A stretch of 64,000 nt of DNA, from contig NZ_JACVAK010000006.1 of NCBI RefSeq assembly GCF_014851805.1, forward strand, positions 52,916 through 116,915. Direction: 5' to 3'. Source of the DNA: Pseudoxanthomonas sp. PXM02 (GTDB lineage: Bacteria > Pseudomonadota > Gammaproteobacteria > Xanthomonadales > Xanthomonadaceae). A program made the translations under genes and the position numbers. The notes beneath the pieces are model-generated. The model saw nothing but the letters and a program-made list of their open reading frames with translations, had not been told where the DNA came from and did not search any database. How positions within the stretch are numbered: position 1 is the stretch's first letter; each line of letters opens with the position of its first letter. Shown here in pieces: positions 50,111-60,300 of the stretch.

Positions 50111-51418
50111 ATGCCATCGCCTACTGCGCCCGGCGCCGCCGGCTGGCTTGCCCGTCTGTTCAATGTCCGCGACCACGAAGCGCCCGTGGTCGGCGCGGGG
50201 CTGGCGATGTTTTTCCTGTTGTTCGCGGGTTACTTCATGCTCCGCCCGATCCGCGAAACGATGGGCGTGGCAGGTGGCGTCGACAACCTGCAGTGGCTGT
50301 TCACGGGCACGTTCGTCGCCACGCTCGCAGTGCTGCCGCTGTATGGCTGGATCGCGTCCCGTGTCTCGCGACGCAGGATCGTGCCTTGGGTCTTCGGCGT
50401 GGTCGTTGCCAGCCTGCTGGGCTATGGCGCGGCGATGCTGGCGACGCCGGACGACGTGTGGCTGGCGCGCACGTTCTACATCTGGGTCTCGGTGATCAAC
50501 CTGCTGATGATCTCGCTGGCCTGGAGCGTGCTGGCCGACGTGATGGAAAGCCACGAAGCCAAGCGCCTGTTCGCCCTGATCGCCGCGGGTGCGAGCCTCG
50601 GCGGCCTGGCGGGCCCGCTGCTGACCACGCTGCTGGTGAAACCGCTGGGCCATGGCGGCCTGATGCTGCTGTCGGCGCTGCTGATCGGCGCGAGCGCCGC
50701 TACCGCGACCTGGCTGCACCGCTGGCGCGACCGCCATCCCCTGCCCGCCGGCGCCAGCTCCGCGGAACAGCGGCAGCGGCCACTGGGCGGCAATCCGTTC
50801 GCCGGCGCCACGGCGGTATTCCGGTCGCCGTATCTGCTCGGCATCGCCTTCTTCGTGCTGCTGCTGGCGACGGTGACCACGTTCCTCTATTTCGAGCAGG
50901 CCAAGCTGGTCGCCGAACGCTTCACCAGCAAGGAAGAGCAGACCCAGGTCTTCGGCCTGATCGATACCGTCGTGCAGACACTCGCCATCATCAGCCAGGT
51001 ATTCATCACCGGCCGCATTGCGCAGAAGCTCGGCGTCGGTGTGCTGCTGGCGGCAGTGCCGGTGGTCGTCGCAGCGGGTTTCCTGTGGCTGGCACTGGCG
51101 CCGGTGTTCGCCGTCTTCGTGGTGGTGATGGTGGTGCGTCGCGCGGGCGAATACGCCTTCGTGCGGCCCGGCCGCGAGATGCTGTACACGGTCGTGCCCG
51201 CCGAGCAGAAGTACAAGGCGAAGAATTTCATCGACACCGTGGTCTATCGCGGCGGCGATGCGCTGAGCGGCTGGGTCAAACGCGCGCTCGATGTGCTGGC
51301 CGAGCATCCCGCGGCGGCGATGTTCATCGGTGCCGGCGTGGCGGCGGCCTGGGCGATCACCGGTGTGGCGCTGGGGCGACGGCAGAAACGGCTGGAAGCG
51401 GCGCGCGAGGTCACCTGA
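50111..51418 (+). CDS. Npt1/Npt2 (NTT)-like nucleotide or MFS-type transporter
   Basis: A 435-residue protein with eleven or twelve membrane helices. It starts FFLLFAGYFMLRPIRETMGVAGG and contains EAKRLFALIAAGASLGGLAGP and the loop KYKAKNFIDTVVYRGGDALSGW, which are typical of the bacterial Npt1/Npt2 (ATP/ADP translocase-like) relatives. These are often annotated as MFS transporters. The transported substrate is unknown. It sits between the aldo/keto reductase (gap four bases) and aguB (gap 84 bases). Confidence 0.8.
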   Translation: MPSPTAPGAAGWLARLFNVRDHEAPVVGAGLAMFFLLFAGYFMLRPIRETMGVAGGVDNLQWLFTGTFVATLAVLPLYGWIASRVSRRRIVPWVFGVVVASLLGYGAAMLATPDDVWLARTFYIWVSVINLLMISLAWSVLADVMESHEAKRLFALIAAGASLGGLAGPLLTTLLVKPLGHGGLMLLSALLIGASAATATWLHRWRDRHPLPAGASSAEQRQRPLGGNPFAGATAVFRSPYLLGIAFFVLLLATVTTFLYFEQAKLVAERFTSKEEQTQVFGLIDTVVQTLAIISQVFITGRIAQKLGVGVLLAAVPVVVAAGFLWLALAPVFAVFVVVMVVRRAGEYAFVRPGREMLYTVVPAEQKYKAKNFIDTVVYRGGDALSGWVKRALDVLAEHPAAAMFIGAGVAAAWAITGVALGRRQKRLEAAREVT

Positions 51419-51502
51419 CCCGCGCGTTCACCCCGGGGACGCCTGCCGTCACGGAGGACGCGGTACCATGCGCCCTCCCCTCGATAGCCCCCGCCTCGCA
51501 CG

Positions 51503-52387
51503 ATGAGCCGCACCACCCTGCCCGTTGCCCTGATCCAGGAAAAGAACCACGGCGATGCCGACGCCAACCTGTCGGTGATCGAGGCGCGCGTCGCCGAAGC
51601 GGCCAAGCAGGGCGCGAAGCTGGTCCTGCTGCAGGAACTGCACAACGGCGCCTATTTCTGCCAGCACGAGTCCGTCAGCGAGTTCGACCTGGCCGAGCCG
51701 ATCCCGGGCCCCAGCACCGAGCGCCTCGGCCAGCTGGCCAAGCAGCACGACGTAGTCCTCGTGTCCTCGCTGTTCGAACGCCGCGCCGCCGGGCTGTACC
51801 ACAACACCGCCGTCGTCTATGAAAAGGACGGCAGCATCGCGGGCAAGTACCGCAAGATGCACATCCCGGACGATCCCGGGTTCTACGAAAAGTTCTATTT
51901 CACGCCGGGCGACATCGGCTTCACGCCCATCGATACCTCCGTCGGCCGCCTTGGCGTGCTGGTGTGCTGGGACCAGTGGTATCCGGAAGCCGCGCGACTG
52001 ATGGCGCTGGCCGGCGCCGACCTGCTGCTGTATCCCACCGCGATCGGCTGGGATCCGGACGACGAACAGCCCGAGAAGAACCGCCAGCGCGACGCATGGG
52101 TGCTGAGCCACCGCGGCCATGCCGTCGCCAACGGCCTGCCGGTGCTCAGCTGCAACCGCGTCGGACACGAGCCTTCGCCGCTCGGCGCATCCGGCATCCA
52201 GTTCTGGGGCAACAGCCACGTGCTCGGACCGCAGGGCGAGTTCATCGCCGAAGCCGGCACCGATGAAACCATCCTGATGGCCGAGGTCGACATGGCGCGC
52301 AGCGAACACGTGCGCCGCATCTGGCCGTTCCTGCGCGACCGCCGCATCGACGCGTACGGCGACCTGCTCAAGCGCTACATCGACTGA
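51503..52387 (+). CDS. aguB: N-carbamoylputrescine amidase
   Basis: A 294-residue nitrilase-superfamily enzyme converting N-carbamoylputrescine to putrescine, CO2 and ammonia. The Glu-Lys-Cys triad lies in LLQELHNG, KYRKMHIPDDP and VCWDQWYPE. Length and motifs match the plant/Pseudomonas AguB family. It completes the route begun by AguA, although two unrelated genes separate them. Confidence 0.95.
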   Translation: MSRTTLPVALIQEKNHGDADANLSVIEARVAEAAKQGAKLVLLQELHNGAYFCQHESVSEFDLAEPIPGPSTERLGQLAKQHDVVLVSSLFERRAAGLYHNTAVVYEKDGSIAGKYRKMHIPDDPGFYEKFYFTPGDIGFTPIDTSVGRLGVLVCWDQWYPEAARLMALAGADLLLYPTAIGWDPDDEQPEKNRQRDAWVLSHRGHAVANGLPVLSCNRVGHEPSPLGASGIQFWGNSHVLGPQGEFIAEAGTDETILMAEVDMARSEHVRRIWPFLRDRRIDAYGDLLKRYID

Positions 52388-52396
52388 GACCGCACC

Positions 52397-52927
52397 GTGC
52401 CGTTGATCGTCCGTGATGCCGTGCCGGCCGATGTGCCGGCCATCGCCGCTCTCTACGCCGACGAAGTCCGCCACCACGTCAACACCTACGAGTACGACGT
52501 GCCGGACGACGCCGAGATGGCGCGGCGCATGCAGGGCGTGCTGGACGCCGGCTATCCGTACCTCGTAGCGGAGCTCGATGGCCACTTCGTCGGCTATGCC
52601 TACGCCAGCAGCTATCGCGCGCGCGCCGGCTACCGCAAGACGGTGGAGAACTCGGTCTATGTCGTGCCCGGCCAGCAGGGCCAGGGCATCGGCGCTGCGT
52701 TGATGCAGGCCTTGATCGATGCCTGCGAAGCGCGCGGTTACCGGCAGATGATCGCGGTGATCGGCGAGCCCACCAATACCGCCTCCATCCGGCTGCACGA
52801 GAAGTTCGGCTTCACCCTGGTCGGCATCTTCCGCGGCATCGCCTGGAAGCACGACCGCTGGCTGGACACCGTGCAGATGCAACGAACCCTCGGCGCCGGT
52901 ACCACCGCGCCTCCGCAAGACGAATGA
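52397..52927 (+). CDS. GNAT N-acetyltransferase (phosphinothricin acetyltransferase-like)
   Basis: A 176-residue acetyltransferase. The acetyl-CoA loop is QQGQGIGAALMQAL and ENSVYV precedes it; FTLVGIFRGIAWKHDRWLDTV is the typical C-terminal part of the Pat/MddA family, which can acetylate phosphinothricin or methionine analogues. The real substrate is unknown. It starts with GTG nine bases after aguB and is followed by TraB four bases later, so the three are probably co-transcribed. Confidence 0.88.
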   Translation: MPLIVRDAVPADVPAIAALYADEVRHHVNTYEYDVPDDAEMARRMQGVLDAGYPYLVAELDGHFVGYAYASSYRARAGYRKTVENSVYVVPGQQGQGIGAALMQALIDACEARGYRQMIAVIGEPTNTASIRLHEKFGFTLVGIFRGIAWKHDRWLDTVQMQRTLGAGTTAPPQDE

Positions 52928-52931
52928 CACG

Positions 52932-54167
52932 ATGACCGAATCGAATACCGCCGTCGCCGATCCGCTGCACGGCCAGCCCCACGAGATCGTCGAACGCGAC
53001 GGCGTGCACTTCACCCTGCTCGGCACGGCGCACGTGTCGCGCGCCAGCGTCGACGCCGTCCGCGCTGCCGTCGCCAGTGGCGACTACGACAGCGTCGCGG
53101 TGGAACTGGACGCCGGCCGACTGCAGTCGCTGACCGATCCGGACACCCTGGCGCGCCTGGACCTGGTGAAGGTGATCCGCGAGGGCAAGACACATCTATT
53201 CGCCGCCAACCTGGCGCTGGCCGCCTACCAGCGGCGCCTGGCCGAGCAACTCGACGTCGAACCCGGCGAGGAACTGAAGGCTGGCGCACTGGATGCGCAG
53301 GCACGGGGCCTGCCCGTGCACCTGATCGACCGCGAAGTCGGGCTGACCTTCAAGCGCGCGCTGCAGTCGCTGGGCTGGTGGCAGCGGACCAAGGTCGGCG
53401 CCGGCATCATGGCCAGCATGTTCGGCGACGAGGAAGTCGGCGACGACGAGATCGAGAAGCTCAAGCAGGGCGACATGATGGAGTCGAGCTTCGGCGAGTT
53501 CGCCGCCGAAAGCCCGCAGCTGTACCGCACCATCATCGCCGAGCGCGACCAGTACATGGCGGCGGCGCTGCGCCAGGTCGCCGCCGGAAAGCCGGCCGAC
53601 GCCGCATCGCCCTACCGCGTCCTCGCGGTGGTCGGTGCGGGCCACCTGCCCGGCCTGACCCGGCACCTGCAGGACGACACCGCCGACCCGGCCGAACTGC
53701 GTCGATCACTCGAAGTGGTGAAGGCCAAGTCGCGCTTCCCGTGGATGGAAGTCATCATCGGCCTGTTCCTCGTCGGCGGTTTCGCCTGGGGCTTCTGGCA
53801 GGGCGGCGTCGAAGTGGGTTCGGACCTGCTGCTGCAATGGGTGTTGGCCACCAGCATCCTGGGCGCCATCGGGTGCGCGATCGCAGGCGGACATCCGCTC
53901 AGCATCCTCGCCGCCTTCATCTCGTCCCCGCTCACGCCCCTGCATCCTGCGCTCGCCTCGGGCACGGTCAGCGCCTTCGTGGAGGCCACGCTGCGCAAGC
54001 CGACGTACGCCGACTTCATGGCGTTGCGCGACGATGTGCAGACCATGCGCGGCTGGTGGAAGAATCGCGTGGCCCGCGTGCTGCTGAATTTCTTCCTGAC
54101 CAGCCTCGGCACCGCCATCGGCGTATGGACAGGCGGATTGCGCATGCTGGGCAAGCTGGTCGGCTGA
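52932..54167 (+). CDS. TraB-family protein (pheromone-shutdown type) with membrane C-terminus
   Basis: A 411-residue protein. Residues about 20-265 form the TraB/GumN-like domain with GTAHVSRASVDAV (the GxxHV motif) and VAVVGAGHLPGL. A basic stretch precedes several membrane helices (VIIGLFLVGGFAWGFW and later). TraB in Enterococcus blocks pheromone signalling and GumN has peptidase-like residues, but function in free-living Gram-negatives is unknown. It is the last gene of the agu region and ends at a strong terminator. Confidence 0.88.
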   Translation: MTESNTAVADPLHGQPHEIVERDGVHFTLLGTAHVSRASVDAVRAAVASGDYDSVAVELDAGRLQSLTDPDTLARLDLVKVIREGKTHLFAANLALAAYQRRLAEQLDVEPGEELKAGALDAQARGLPVHLIDREVGLTFKRALQSLGWWQRTKVGAGIMASMFGDEEVGDDEIEKLKQGDMMESSFGEFAAESPQLYRTIIAERDQYMAAALRQVAAGKPADAASPYRVLAVVGAGHLPGLTRHLQDDTADPAELRRSLEVVKAKSRFPWMEVIIGLFLVGGFAWGFWQGGVEVGSDLLLQWVLATSILGAIGCAIAGGHPLSILAAFISSPLTPLHPALASGTVSAFVEATLRKPTYADFMALRDDVQTMRGWWKNRVARVLLNFFLTSLGTAIGVWTGGLRMLGKLVG

Positions 54168-54191
54168 GTCCCCTGCGATATCCATCCAAAG

Positions 54192-54220
54192 AAAAAAGCC
54201 GGGCATTGCCCGGCTTTTTT
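54192..54220. terminator. Bidirectional terminator between the TraB and RND genes
   Basis: AAAAAAGCCGGGC and GCCCGGCTTTTTT form a perfect thirteen-base-pair stem with loop ATT, giving T runs in both directions. It lies between convergent genes. Confidence 0.93.
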
Positions 54221-54230
54221 GCTGTCCGCA

Positions 54231-57200
54231 TCAATCCCCTTGCGGGCTGGCGGCGCTTGCCACGACAGGCGACTCGCCGCGGCGCTGGCGAGCGCGTTTG
54301 ATCGAACGGGCCGTCCCGCTGCGCAAGTCGTCCAGCAATGCGTAGATGGTCGGCAGGAACAGCAGGCTGACCACGGTGGAGAACGCCAGGCCACCGGCGA
54401 TGGCGCGCGCCATCGGGTGGTAGGGCGGCATGCCGTCGGCCGTCTGCGTATTCAGCGCAATCGGGATCATGGCCAGGATCGCCGTGCCCATCGTCATCAT
54501 GATCGGGCGCAGGCGTTCGCGACTGCCTTCCACCAGCGCATCCGTCCGCGCCATGCCACGCCGCCGGAGATTGTTGATGTGCTCGATCATCACGATGCCG
54601 TTGTTGACCACCACGCCCATCAGCACCAGGATGCCGATCACGGCCATGATGTTCATCTCCGTTCCCGTCAACCAGAACAGCCAGTACACGCCGAAGATCG
54701 AGAACAGCACGCAGGACATGATGGCGACCGGGAACAGCAGCGACTCGAACACCGCCGCCATGATCACCAGCATCAGCACCAGCGCGATCATGATCGCGGT
54801 CACCATCTGGTCCATGCCGTCGAAGTTGATGTTGAAGCCGGCGCCGTTGAACGTGTAGCCGTAGCCGGGCGGGAACTCCATGCCGTCCAGCGTGGTTTCC
54901 ACGGACTTGCGCGCGTCCTCCATCGACACATCCTTGGCGAGCCCCGCCTCGATCCGCAGCATGGTCTGTCGGTTCAGGCGCTGGATGGACGTGGCAGCGG
55001 GATTGACGTTGACGTCGACCATCGCCAGCAGGGGGACTTCCTGACCCGAGGCGCTGCGCACCATGAACGAGGACAGATCCTCGATGCCGTAGTGGTCCGA
55101 TCCGGCGAAGCGCACGTTGACCGGGATCTCCACGTCGTCGCGATGGAAATCGCGCAGCGACGATCCGCGCAATGCCATGCCGACGAACTGCGCCACCTGT
55201 TGCGCGCTGAAGCCGTAGGACGCAGCACGCTCGCGGTTCACCTGGACCGCCAGCTCGGAATTGGCGTCGCCGACATCCACGCGCACGTCGCGCAGTTTCG
55301 GATCGCGCGCCAGGATCGGCATGATGTCCTCGGCCAACTCCTGCAGGGTCTGGCTGGAATCGCCGATCAGGCTGAAGCGTACGCCCTGGCCTTCGCTGCC
55401 CATGCCGCCCGGCCAGCCGATACCGATCTTGGCCCGCGCCGACTGCGGCAAGCCCTTGCGGACCTCCTCTTCGATCTTCTTGCTGACCTCGCGGTCATCG
55501 ATGTCCAGGTAGAGCCGCGTCTGCGCCCAGCCCTGCTCGGAATAGCGGCTGTACACCCGCTTGATATGGAACTCCTTGCGGTTGGCATTGACGAAATCCT
55601 CAACCCGCTGCACTTCCTTGCCCATCTCCTCCTTCGAATAAGCCCCCTTCCATTGGTAGAAGATGTTGATCTCGTCAGGATCGTTCTCGTCGCCACCGCC
55701 GCTGGTGTTCATCATCGGGAAGACGCTGATCGCCGAGATCAGCAGGATGCCGGCGACACTCCAGCCGCGGTGCTCCAGTGTCCAGCGCAGCACGCGTGCG
55801 TAGCGGGCCTGCAGACGGCTGATCAGCGGCGATTTCACCGCAGGCGGCGTCTTCATCCGTGCCGACAGCATCGGGATCAGGCTCACCGCCACCAGCCACG
55901 ACGCCAGCAGCGAGAACGAGATGGTGACCGCCAGCTGCGACAGGTAGATCGTGATGATGTTCTTCTCGCCGAACATCATCGGCAGGAACACCACGCAGTG
56001 GCACAGGGTGCCGGCCGACAGCGCGATGGCGACGTGCCGCGTGCCGATGATCGAGGCTACCTCGGGCTGGTCGGGGAACTTCTCCCGCTCCTGGTAGATG
56101 CTCTCGACCACCACCACGGCGTTGTCGACCAGCATGCCGACCGCCAGCAGCAGGCCCATCATCGAGATGATGTTCAGGCTGATCCCGACGAAGTACATGA
56201 AGCCCAGCGTCATGATGAAGCAGATCGGGATCGCCATCGACACCATCAGCGTGGATGGCCAGTGACGCAGGAATGCGTACAGCACGATCACCGACAGCAC
56301 CAGGCCGATCGCACCGGCCTCGGCCAGCGCGAGCAGCGAACTGGTCACCGCCTTGCCCGAGTCCCAGGCCACCTCGATGTCGACCCCGCGCATGGCCGGG
56401 TCCTGCCGCAGCACCTCGACTTCCTTGCCCACCGTCCTCGACAGGTCCACCAGGTTCGCCGAACGCTCCTTGTAGATGTCCACGCCTACGCTGGGCTTGC
56501 CTTCCATCTTGCGCACGTAGTTCATGCGCTGCGGCTGCAGGCTGACATCGGCGATATCGGACAGGCGCGTGCCGCGGCCATCGATAGGCAGGTCACGCAA
56601 CGCCTGCAGTTCGAGCAACTCGCCGCGCGGCTGCACGCGCAGGCGACGGCCGTTCTCGGTGATCTGCCCGGCGGACACGGAGAAGTTGGCCGCCTGCAAC
56701 TTGCTGACCAGCTCGTTGAGCGCGACCCCGTGCGCGCTGATGCGATCCTTGTCCAGCGCCACCAGCACTTCCTGCCTGGCCACGCCCTCCACCTCCACGC
56801 GTGCCACGCCCGGCAGCCGCTCCAGATGCTGCTTGATGCTGCGCTCCAGCAGATCGGCGCGGGCCGTCAGGTCTTCCTGGCTACTGAGGCGCAGGCTGAT
56901 CGCCTCCTGGTCGCTGGTGCTCCAGCGCTGCACGTAATAGCGGCGGAAATCGTCCGGCAGCTCGTCCCGCACCGCATCGATGCGTTCGCGCGCCTCGGAG
57001 GCGGCCATCGCGATGTCCCGGTCCCAATCGCTGAATTCGACCTGGATCTGGCCGCCTTCGGCATTGGCGCGCGAGTTCATCGTCTTGATGCCCGGCATCG
57101 TGGCGATGGCTTCCTCCACCGGACGCAGCAGGTTGCGCTCGACCTCTTCCGGGGTCGATCCCGGATACGGCAACGACACGAAGAAGAACGGGATGGTGGC

Positions 57201-57317
57201 TTCCGGCTCGGCCTCCAGTGGCAGCCGGAACGAGGCGATCAGGCCGATCACCACCATCGACACGAACAGCATGATGGTGGTGACGGGACGCCGGATGGAC
57301 AGCTCGGTAATGTTCAT
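54231..57317 (-). CDS. RND efflux permease (second of pair)
   Basis: A 1028-residue inner-membrane transporter of the HAE/AcrB superfamily with twelve helices and two periplasmic domains. The N-terminal segment is TTIMLFVSMVVIGLIASFRL, and the proton-relay helix reads VGMLVDNAVVVVESI, so the usual second Asp of VDD is Asn. GVVVNNGIVMIEHINNLR is in the matching C-terminal half. It starts five bases after the first permease gene. Drugs or other hydrophobic substrates are typical for the family; the actual substrate is unknown. Confidence 0.92.
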   Translation of the reverse strand: MNITELSIRRPVTTIMLFVSMVVIGLIASFRLPLEAEPEATIPFFFVSLPYPGSTPEEVERNLLRPVEEAIATMPGIKTMNSRANAEGGQIQVEFSDWDRDIAMAASEARERIDAVRDELPDDFRRYYVQRWSTSDQEAISLRLSSQEDLTARADLLERSIKQHLERLPGVARVEVEGVARQEVLVALDKDRISAHGVALNELVSKLQAANFSVSAGQITENGRRLRVQPRGELLELQALRDLPIDGRGTRLSDIADVSLQPQRMNYVRKMEGKPSVGVDIYKERSANLVDLSRTVGKEVEVLRQDPAMRGVDIEVAWDSGKAVTSSLLALAEAGAIGLVLSVIVLYAFLRHWPSTLMVSMAIPICFIMTLGFMYFVGISLNIISMMGLLLAVGMLVDNAVVVVESIYQEREKFPDQPEVASIIGTRHVAIALSAGTLCHCVVFLPMMFGEKNIITIYLSQLAVTISFSLLASWLVAVSLIPMLSARMKTPPAVKSPLISRLQARYARVLRWTLEHRGWSVAGILLISAISVFPMMNTSGGGDENDPDEINIFYQWKGAYSKEEMGKEVQRVEDFVNANRKEFHIKRVYSRYSEQGWAQTRLYLDIDDREVSKKIEEEVRKGLPQSARAKIGIGWPGGMGSEGQGVRFSLIGDSSQTLQELAEDIMPILARDPKLRDVRVDVGDANSELAVQVNRERAASYGFSAQQVAQFVGMALRGSSLRDFHRDDVEIPVNVRFAGSDHYGIEDLSSFMVRSASGQEVPLLAMVDVNVNPAATSIQRLNRQTMLRIEAGLAKDVSMEDARKSVETTLDGMEFPPGYGYTFNGAGFNINFDGMDQMVTAIMIALVLMLVIMAAVFESLLFPVAIMSCVLFSIFGVYWLFWLTGTEMNIMAVIGILVLMGVVVNNGIVMIEHINNLRRRGMARTDALVEGSRERLRPIMMTMGTAILAMIPIALNTQTADGMPPYHPMARAIAGGLAFSTVVSLLFLPTIYALLDDLRSGTARSIKRARQRRGESPVVASAASPQGD

Positions 57318-57322
57318 CCGGA

Positions 57323-60300
57323 TCAGCCCTCGACGCCGCCGAGAGGATCGTCCTCGTGCGAGATCACCTGCTCGGCCTGCGCGGCGACCAGTCGCGCGCG
57401 ACGACCGCGTTCGGCGTAGAACTCATCCGGCTTGCGGTCCAGCAGGTCGTACACCACCGGGATCACCAGCAGCGTCAACAGCGTGGACACCAGCAGGCCG
57501 CCGATCACCGTGATCGCCATCGGGGAGCGCACTTCGGCACCCTGGCCGAAGGCGAGCGCCAGCGGCAGGAACCCGAACACCGCGCACAGGGTGGTCATCA
57601 TGATCGGGCGCAGGCGCGAGCGAGCGCCCTCCACCAACGCGACGCGCTTGGCCACGCCCTCTTCGCGCAACTGGTTGACCTTGTCGATCAGGATGATGGC
57701 GTTCTTCACCACCAGGCCGACCAGCAGGATCAGGCCGATGAACACCACCACCGACACCGGCGAACGGGACAGCAGCAGGGCCGCCACCGCACCGACCAGC
57801 GCCAGCGGGATGGTGAACAGGATGACGAACGGATGCAGCAGCGATTCGAACTGCGACGCCATGACCAGGTAGACCAGGAAGATCGCCAGACCGAACGCGA
57901 ACAGCAGCGACTTGATCGACTCGCCCAGCTCCTCGCCCTGGCCGCCGATGCGCATGCCCACGTCGGTGCCCAGCGGGTTCTCCGCCACCATGTCGCGCAC
58001 TTCCGTGATGGCAGTGCCCAGGTCGATGTCGCGCAGGTTGGCCGAAACGATGGCCACGCGACGCTGGTCGGCACGGTGGATCTCGCTCGGACCGGTGGTG
58101 GCGATGACGTCGGCCACCGAGATCAGCTCCACCGGCTTGTTGCCGCTGGGATTGACGATGAGGCGGCGGATGTCGTCGACCGAGGCTCGCTCGGATTCCT
58201 GCACGCGCACCAGAACGTCGATCTTGCGGTCGCGGAAGCTGTAGCGCGTGGCGACGTTGCCGCGCACCTTGTTGACCACGGCATCGGCGATCTGTCGCGT
58301 GGTCAGGCCCAGCGCAGCTGCGCGGTCCTGGTCGAACACGATCTGGATTTCCGGAAAGCCCTGCTCCACCGTCGACTTCACGTCGGCGTAGTGCGGGCTC
58401 TGCCGCAGCAGCTCGGCCAGGCGGTTGCCTGCCACGCGGATCGACTCCAGGTTGTTGCCCTCGATCTCGATCTCGAGCGGCGCCGCCAGTGCGAACAGCT
58501 CCGGGCGGGCGAAGTCGACCTGGGCCTCCGGCCACTGCTTCATCGTCTCGCGCAAACGTTCGGTCAGCCCCTGCTCGCGCGCGTTGTCGGTCATCACCAC
58601 CGACAGCTTGCCGATGTTCTCGCCGCTTTCGGTGGGACTGGCGTCGAGCCGCGTGCCGGTGCCGGATACCCCGTAAAGCAGACGCACGCCATCTTCACCC
58701 GCGTGCGCACGCTGCACCTCGCGCACCAGGGCGTCGGTCTGTGCGAGCGGCGTGCCCGGCGGCAGCTTGGCGGTCATTTCGAAGCGGTCCTGCGCCAGCT
58801 GCGGAATCAGGTCCACGCCCAGCAGCGGCAGCGCAGCGAGGGTCAGCGCGAACGCCAGCGCCGCGCCGCCCAGCACGGGGACGGGACGCTTCAACGCGGC
58901 CGGAAGGATCCGCAGGTAGCCGGCTTCGGCCCGCCCATACGGCGCCATCGCCAGGTCACTGGCCTTGCGCATCACCGGCCCGATCACCGCGGCGAGGCCG
59001 CGGAAGATCCGCACCACCAGCCACACCAGCCAGAAGAAGCCATAACGGAACAGGGCGCCGATACCACGTCCCGCATAGGCCGCCGGCTTCTTCCAGCGGC
59101 TCTCCGGACGCCACGGCTCACGCGGCGTCTCGGCCGGGAATTCCAGCGGCGGACGGCCCTTCAGGGCGCTCAGCATCGGGATCAGCGTCATCGACACCAC
59201 CAGCGACACCGCGATGGCGATCGACACCGTCAACGCCTGGTCGCGGAACAGCTGGCCGGCGATGCCCTCGACGAACACCAGCGGCAGGAACACCGCGATC
59301 GTGGTCAGCGTCGATGCCACCACCGCCATGAACACCTCACGCGTGCCCTTGATCGCCGCTTCAAGGATGCCCATGCCGCGTTCGCGGGCCTTGGCGATGG
59401 ACTCCAGCACCACGATCGAGTCGTCGACGACCAGGCCGGTGGCCAGGGCCAGGCCACCCAGCGACATGACATTCAGGCTCAGGCCCAACTGGCCCATGAA
59501 GAAGAATGTGGCGATGATCGAGATCGGCAACGACAGCGAGATGACGAAGGTGCTCCAGCCATCGCGCAGGAACAGGAAGATGATCAGGATGGACAGCAGG
59601 CCACCGATCACCGCATCGACCTTGACGTCCTTGATGGCGTGGCGGATGAAGACCGACTGGTCCTCCACGGCCGTCATCTCGATGTCCTTGGGCAACTCTT
59701 TGCGGATGATTTCCAGGCGCTGTTCCAGCGCATCGGCGGTCGACACGGTGTTGGCGTCACCTTCCTTGTAGATCGCCAGTTCCACCGCCTCGTGGCCGGC
59801 GCTGCGGATCACCGCTTCGCGCTCCTTGTAACCCTGGCGCACATCGGCCACGTCCTTCAAACGCACGCTGGGCGCACCACCGCTGGCGTCGCTGCGAAGC
59901 GCGGCGATCACGTTGGGATCGCTGCTGCCCAGGATCGCCGTCATCAGCTGCTGGTTGGTGCCGGTCGAGCTGCTGGACGAGGATCCTGCCGCCGTGGTCA
60001 GCAGCATCTCGCGCATCTGTTCGACCGTAGTGAACTGATTGACGGTGCGCACCAGGTAACGCTGCGAGCCTTCCTCCAGGCGGCCACCGGAGAGGTTCAC
60101 GTTCTCCTGCTGCAGACGCTGGATCACGGTATCCAGCGACAGGCCCAACTGGGCCAGCTTGCGCTGGTCGATGTCGACCTGGACTTCGTCTTCCAGGCCA
60201 CCGCCGACCTTGACGGCGGCGACGCCCGCAACCGGCTCGAGCTTGCGCTTGAGGTCGTCGTCGGCGTAACGACGCAACTCCATCAGTCGGCGGATCGCAT

